From: Candidatus Saccharimonadota bacterium
GTDB taxonomy: Bacteria > Patescibacteriota > Saccharimonadia > Saccharimonadales > Saccharimonadaceae
Length of the DNA: 8,478 bases
Assembly (NCBI GenBank): GCA_017964115.1
Contig: JAGCSL010000006.1
Coordinates: 1-8,478 of the forward strand
Direction of reading: 5' to 3'
The notes beneath the pieces are model-generated. The model was not told where the DNA came from, did not search any database, and was given only the letters and a program-made list of their open reading frames with translations. Of the stretch, positions 6,111 to 8,478 are shown in pieces. The position numbers and the translations under genes were made by a program. The first letter of the stretch is position 1. Each line of letters opens with the position of its first letter.

Positions 6111-6976
6111 TACTCGATAACCTCCGGATTATATAAACGAACAATAGTCGTAATAGTACTTGGGCTAATTGAGCCAACGCTATGCCAGCAACTACGAATG
6201 TAGAAATCGAAATAATTAGATCTGACTGGGTTTTTCTCGTTATCGCCGACCACAATAATAAATACACCTTCCGAGCGAGCAACGCGATTATAAATCTTAG
6301 TTTCCGCCAACGAGCTTGATTCATTCGTTTGGTCTTCGGTACTAGGAGTACCGTTGCTAATTGCGCGACCATAACCAATGTCGTCTTCGGTATTCTTATT
6401 GTATTTATAAACAATTCTTGGGTAGAGCGTCGCAGGAGTGAGACGGGAAACTTTATCGCCAGAACCACTAGCACCATCATCCTTAACCTCTACGCCAACA
6501 ATAATGTCATCGATTATTGCTCCGTAGTCAGCGCCGTCAAATTTAGTATTAGAGTCTGGAAGAACTAGGCGCGTATTTAGCACGAAAGCGTTATACTGCC
6601 TCACCATTCCATTCTCCGCATAGGCATCACTACAGCTCTCGAGCTGGTTGATATCGAAAACTGGCCTGACGCCGTTGTTGTCCTTTTCTTCTAGAACCTT
6701 AGCCTTCTGCGCAATTGAGCGTAGGCCGTCCCAAAGGGTGCGGAACTGGCTGGCGCTTTTATCTAGCTGACGCTCAGCTACATAACTTTGGTGAATATAG
6801 CGTATAGCTTCTGCCTGATTGTCGATTTCGTTACGTGCCATCGTAAACTCAAGTGTACGCTGAGCGCTGTTGATGCCATTGTTCATCAGGTTAATCGTAA
6901 TCACGGCAAGTAGAGCAAAGATAGCAATTGCCAACATCACTTCAATAATCGTATCGCCACGCTTTTTTATTTGCAT
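6110..6976 (-). CDS. Prepilin-type protein, PilV/GspI-like minor pilin
   Basis: The 288-residue protein starts MQIKKRG followed by DTIIEVMLAIAIFALLAVIT, a prepilin signal with Gly at the cleavage point, Glu12 at +5 and a hydrophobic helix to about residue 30. The first mature residue is Asp instead of the common Phe. The helix continues into an amphipathic stretch (SAQRTLEFTMARNEIDNQAEAIRYI) typical of PilV/GspI-type pilins. The exported domain has only two cysteines, far apart, which could form one disulfide. GGAG lies at 6987-6984, seven bases before the ATG. Its start overlaps the end of the upstream pilin gene by 10 bases, and its stop overlaps the next start by one base, so translation is probably coupled. 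Class secure, subtype inferred. Confidence 0.87.
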   Translation of the reverse strand: MQIKKRGDTIIEVMLAIAIFALLAVITINLMNNGINSAQRTLEFTMARNEIDNQAEAIRYIHQSYVAERQLDKSASQFRTLWDGLRSIAQKAKVLEEKDNNGVRPVFDINQLESCSDAYAENGMVRQYNAFVLNTRLVLPDSNTKFDGADYGAIIDDIIVGVEVKDDGASGSGDKVSRLTPATLYPRIVYKYNKNTEDDIGYGRAISNGTPSTEDQTNESSSLAETKIYNRVARSEGVFIIVVGDNEKNPVRSNYFDFYIRSCWHSVGSISPSTITTIVRLYNPEVIE

Positions 6977-7983
6977 TCGTATTCTCCGCCTTCAAGTGAG
7001 CGCCCCTCTGTTTCATCCTTTGCGATATCGAGGTTAATTAGCTCTACGGCATTCTGGCCAGTACCGCCGCGTTGAACTTTTATGAGACGACGTGCATTAC
7101 TATAGGTCTGAGAATCGCCGGAATCAACACAAATATCTAGGTCTTTGATTATAAAGTTATCTTTATTGATATAGTCATTAATTCCATATTCTTTGACGAT
7201 ATTGCGCACCGTCACGTCTTCGCCTAGGCCGTTATTCTTTGCGTTAATATCGGCATATCTGAGATATTTAATGTTGTCACCTTCTTCTTTCTCCTTAACC
7301 ATGCTGTCCCAAACGTACGTGCGGATTGATCCATTACGCGGGGAACGGAAAATTAAGAGAGTTTTGTGCAGAGGATCGCCATTAATATCGAGTAGTCTGG
7401 TTCCCCATTTGGTGGTTTGAATACGAGCATTATCTGCAGAACGTATATAACAGTGCTTTATTTCTTTGTCACAATGATAGAAAAGGTTGTTGGCGCTTGA
7501 AATATTTTTTAGAATATCCAAATCTGACATACTAGCGTCTAATTCTTCGCCGTTTTCCTTTAAGACGGTCTGATAGTCACGTCCGATTAGTTCTGTAGTC
7601 TCGATATAGTTTTCGGTTATATTGACGACTGCTCCATAGACGACGCAGTTCGTGCGCCCACGGTAAGACGTGCTATCTTTCATACCGCTGAGGAAATAGT
7701 CTTGTATCACCTTAAAATCAGTAGTATTAATATCTGACGCGACAAGCCCGTAGCAAGCAGCATTATTTTCCTCGCGAATTGCGATTTCAGTATCGGTTAC
7801 GAAGGAATATTGATCACGTAACATGTTTACAACGTCTTGAACAGCATCGTTATAACGTTGTCTTGCAATGTTTCCCCCTAAACCGCCAAGGATACCAACA
7901 AGTAAGAGACCGCTCAATGCCAAGAATAGCATTACCTCTATGATAGTAAAACCCTTACGGAATGCTCCCATATTTTTACCCAT
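6967..7983 (-). CDS. Prepilin-type protein, FimU/GspH-like by position
   Basis: A basic leader (MGKNMGAFRKG) is followed by FTIIEVMLFLALSGLLLVGILGG, a textbook class III prepilin signal with Glu at +5. The helix continues into ARQRYNDAVQDVVNMLRDQYS. The exported domain (about residues 40-338) has six cysteines and ends GGEYECK. Starts at 8004, 7998, 7983 and 7971 are all in frame and none has a Shine-Dalgarno. I prefer 7983 (338 residues) because a perfect TATAAT lies six bases upstream, which would make a leaderless mRNA and a leader of normal length; 7971 is the main alternative. It follows the surface-protein gene by a short gap and overlaps the next pilin gene by 10 bases. Placement as H/FimU-like rests on order; it is longer than typical GspH. 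Confidence 0.85.
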   Translation of the reverse strand: MGKNMGAFRKGFTIIEVMLFLALSGLLLVGILGGLGGNIARQRYNDAVQDVVNMLRDQYSFVTDTEIAIREENNAACYGLVASDINTTDFKVIQDYFLSGMKDSTSYRGRTNCVVYGAVVNITENYIETTELIGRDYQTVLKENGEELDASMSDLDILKNISSANNLFYHCDKEIKHCYIRSADNARIQTTKWGTRLLDINGDPLHKTLLIFRSPRNGSIRTYVWDSMVKEKEEGDNIKYLRYADINAKNNGLGEDVTVRNIVKEYGINDYINKDNFIIKDLDICVDSGDSQTYSNARRLIKVQRGGTGQNAVELINLDIAKDETEGRSLEGGEYECK

Positions 7984-7989
7984 ACTATT

Positions 7990-7995
7990 ATTATA
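7990..7995 (-). promoter_or_regulatory. Possible -10 box ahead of the first pilin gene
   Basis: A perfect TATAAT on the minus strand lies six bases before the ATG at 7983. I see no good -35 at 16-18 bases, so it may be chance in an AT-rich gap. If real, the pilin genes would have their own start in addition to read-through from the gene before. Confidence 0.3.
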
Positions 7996-8055
7996 CATTA
8001 ACATAAGCGAAAATGGTGGATTTTCTTACTATTATCATCGAATAGCCTAAGATAA

Positions 8056-8478
8056 TTAATATCTAGTAGGAAGTTCGCGAGAGTAAACAGTTACTGCCTG
8101 ACTGTAGCGAGCCATTTGGCCGAAACTCCAGAGATACGTATATGGGTTGAGGTCGAAGATCTCGGCACGTTGGACAGAAGTATTGCCACTACCGGCACCG
8201 TAGGTGCGGTTAAGGGTGATTTTTTTGGTAATCACGGGGCCTCTAAAGTGAAGCTGGTTATTGCAATCATCTGCGTCAATATTGCCAATAGCAGCTAGGC
8301 TGTAGTCTTTCACATCATTGATGGATTTAAAGGCGCAGGTATTAACCTCGTCGGCAATAATGATGGCATCAATACGGCTTACGCGAGAAGTAATAAGCAC
8401 GCGTTTAGCAATAATGATGTTCTGAACTACTTCACCAGCACGCGTAAGAGTACTGTCGTACTCGGCATCAGCATTAGA
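8056..8478 (-). CDS. C-terminus of a repetitive, probably beta-helical surface protein (5' end outside window)
   Basis: The frame is open from the right edge to TAA at 8056-8058, giving the last 140 residues. It shows repeated short beta-prone blocks (EVVQNIIIAKRVLITSRVSRIDAI..., IIIADEVNTCAF, YSLAAIGNID), then a C-terminal segment with FRGPVITKKITLNRTYGAG, AEIFDLNPYTYLW and a final ELPTRY. The periodic hydrophobic rungs look like a right-handed beta-helix or bactofilin-like repeat, and the ending resembles large hypothetical surface proteins I associate with Patescibacteria; that link is from memory and unverified. Two cysteines are present. It precedes the pilin cassette by 72 bases on the same strand, so it may be a pilus-linked adhesin or cargo, in the way PilY1 accompanies minor pilins. 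Function not established. Confidence 0.65.
   Translation of the reverse strand, partial: SNADAEYDSTLTRAGEVVQNIIIAKRVLITSRVSRIDAIIIADEVNTCAFKSINDVKDYSLAAIGNIDADDCNNQLHFRGPVITKKITLNRTYGAGSGNTSVQRAEIFDLNPYTYLWSFGQMARYSQAVTVYSRELPTRY

Noticed and set aside
8009..8025. Small inverted repeat GAAAAT/ATTTTC with a 5-base loop between the surface-protein gene and the first pilin
   Set aside because: Only six AT-rich pairs and no T tract on the minus strand, so not supportable as a terminator; chance in an AT-rich gap is likely.
1..8478. Mobile element, phage or defence island
   Set aside because: No transposase, integrase, terminal inverted repeats or defence-type domains were seen; the tRNA gene is intact and no partial tRNA repeat was noticed nearby.

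Overview
The window reads as an ordinary chromosomal stretch of a small-genome bacterium, most likely a member of the Patescibacteria/CPR and perhaps Saccharibacteria. This placement is an inference from gene content, since no search could be run. It rests on a ribosomal protein S20 with a long Lys/Ala tail, tightly packed genes, diverged members of common enzyme families, and a compact minor-prepilin operon. TGA is a normal stop (RNase HI ends in TGA within an ATGA overlap), so the UGA=Gly code of Gracilibacteria/Absconditabacteria does not apply.

Layout. Positions 1-1282 (minus, 3' end outside the window) encode a DHH-phosphoesterase-like protein that has lost most of its metal ligands and carries a long Glu-Pro tail. 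A shared intergenic region holds its promoter and the divergent rpsT promoter. rpsT (1444-1875, plus) encodes S20 with a histone-H1-like extension and ends in a hairpin shared with the opposing operon. That operon (2897-1921, minus) couples RNase HI to a CyaB/CYTH-like protein through an ATGA overlap. A divergent promoter whose -35 overlaps that of RNase HI drives an unrecognised two-helix membrane protein (3029-3421, plus), preceded by a 22-codon open leader, a hairpin and a G7 tract. It ends in a strong terminator, followed by tRNA-Leu(CAG) (3511-3597) with its own promoter.

From 3650 to the right edge everything is on the minus strand and concerns the cell surface. In transcription order there is the C-terminus of a repetitive, probably beta-helical protein (5' end outside the window), then three proteins with prepilin-type N-termini, then a large PilX/GspK-like protein. 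The order H/FimU-like, I/PilV-like, J/PilW-like, K/PilX-like matches the minor-pilin blocks of type II secretion and type IV pilus systems. These genes overlap or nearly touch, so they are probably translated as one unit that builds a pilus tip. All the exported proteins have even cysteine counts (2, 4, 6, 10), while the predicted cytosolic proteins have almost none, which suggests disulfide bonding outside the membrane.

I see no mobile element, CRISPR array or phage gene. The less ordinary points are the inactive-looking DHH protein, the altered CYTH motif, the leader before the membrane protein, and the minor-pilin block.
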